DNA of 40,754 nucleotides from JBIIJL01 sp044233795. GTDB lineage: Bacteria; Pseudomonadota; Gammaproteobacteria; Legionellales; Legionellaceae. Of this stretch, positions 40,395-40,754 are shown piece by piece. Location of the stretch: assembly GCA_044233795.1 (NCBI GenBank), contig JBIIJL010000009.1, forward strand, positions 1-40,754, given 5' to 3'. The translations under genes were made by a program, and so were the position numbers. The first letter of the stretch is position 1; every line of letters starts with the position of its first letter. The notes below the pieces were generated by a model. The model had not been told where the DNA came from. It made no database searches and worked only from the letters and a program-made list of their open reading frames with translations.

Positions 40395-40754
40395 TTAAAA
40401 AACAGCCACACTATCGGGTAATCCCAGTTTATTCATCTTATTAATAATCCTGCATCGTATAGCTAGGTCTGTATATTGGTTTTCAGGCGTACGGGCACTC
40501 ATTTCATCGCCAAAAATAAAATTCAATCGCCCCATATTGGTTTCTACTAAAGAACGTCGATGATAATTATTTTCTTGTTTCCAAAGGCGTAGTTCTTCTT
40601 CTTTATCAGGTGCCGATTTAAGTCGTATGATGAGTTCATCACGTGGAATAAGTGCAGGATTTTTCTTAATCTTATTTCGTTGTACTGCTGCGTTATGCTG
40701 AGGAGGAAAAACAGGTTTGGCTCCGCGCCTAAGAGCAGTCTCATAACAATTTTG
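40395..40754 (-). CDS. IS5-family transposase, C-terminal part (cut by window edge)
   Basis: The minus strand is open from the window edge to the TAA at 40395-40397, 119 residues. It has ETALRRGAKPVFPPQHNAA, RLWKQENNYHRRSLVETNMG and NKMNKLGLPDSVAVF, typical of the C-terminus of IS5-family DDE transposases. The Y-(2)-R-(3)-E-(6)-K signature reads YHRRSLVETNMGRLN, so the final Lys is Asn while the catalytic Glu remains. The upstream part, with the two Asp residues, is outside the window, so whether the element is intact cannot be told. Confidence 0.85.
   Translation of the reverse strand, partial: QNCYETALRRGAKPVFPPQHNAAVQRNKIKKNPALIPRDELIIRLKSAPDKEEELRLWKQENNYHRRSLVETNMGRLNFIFGDEMSARTPENQYTDLAIRCRIINKMNKLGLPDSVAVF

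Overview
The window reads as chromosome of a gammaproteobacterium of moderate to low GC. The core genes (prkA-yeaH-ycgB, nadK-recN, typA, hslO, rep, yciA, tex, glmS, smpB, bcp, psd) resemble E. coli homologues, while the accessory genes (an Ala-rich coiled-coil protein, a Glu/Lys-rich protein, a His-rich membrane protein, a secreted M4 metalloprotease) and the CBS-less GMP reductase/IMPDH fit a host-associated lineage such as the Legionellales. That placement is inference from style, not a search.

Layout. 1-4399 (+): 5'-truncated prkA, then yeaH and ycgB (SpoVR), a stress/nitrogen-starvation operon. 4547-8098 (+): two proteins of unknown function, an Ala-rich coiled-coil protein with a C-terminal membrane hairpin and a polytopic protein with a His-rich cluster whose promoter overlaps a Fur-box-like sequence. 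8095-12507 (-): recN, nadK, typA. 12698-16218: a small unknown gene (+), hslO (-) and rep (+), the last two from back-to-back promoters. 16263-20628 (-): tex, yciA and an unknown 546-residue protein joined by overlapping stop/start codons. 20681-22985 (-): smpB and glmS. 23106-26083 (+): bcp, a PIN-PhoH protein and a GMP reductase-like enzyme. 26117-28931: a Glu/Lys-rich protein (-), a REP/BIME-like palindrome, an alpha/beta hydrolase (+) and a DUF2807 lipoprotein (-).

29017-35857 (-) is a tightly overlapped seven-gene MoxR/Bat cluster: moxR AAA+ ATPase, DUF58, DUF4381, BatA, BatB, a BatC-like TPR protein with a long Asn-Gln-Gln tract, and BatD. In other bacteria such clusters act at the envelope in stress tolerance. 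35967-36227 is a divergent cold-shock-domain protein. 36470-38154 is a secreted M4 metalloprotease that appears broken by two one-base frameshifts; psd follows on the other strand with no gap. The right end has a small unknown gene, tRNA-Leu(CAG) with its own promoter, an internally deleted IS1182-like transposase remnant and the C-terminal part of an IS5-like transposase cut by the window edge.

The most interesting non-genic signals are the 80-bp palindrome made of two diverged inverted hairpins with compensatory changes (26906-26985), the Fur-box/promoter overlap before the His-rich membrane protein (6063-6095), the 90-bp higher-order duplication inside the 9-bp repeat tract of batC (30901-31089), a 120-nt pure pyrimidine tract (26453-26572), and the two same-direction frameshifts in the metalloprotease gene. 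I see no clear new multi-gene defence or secretion system in this window.
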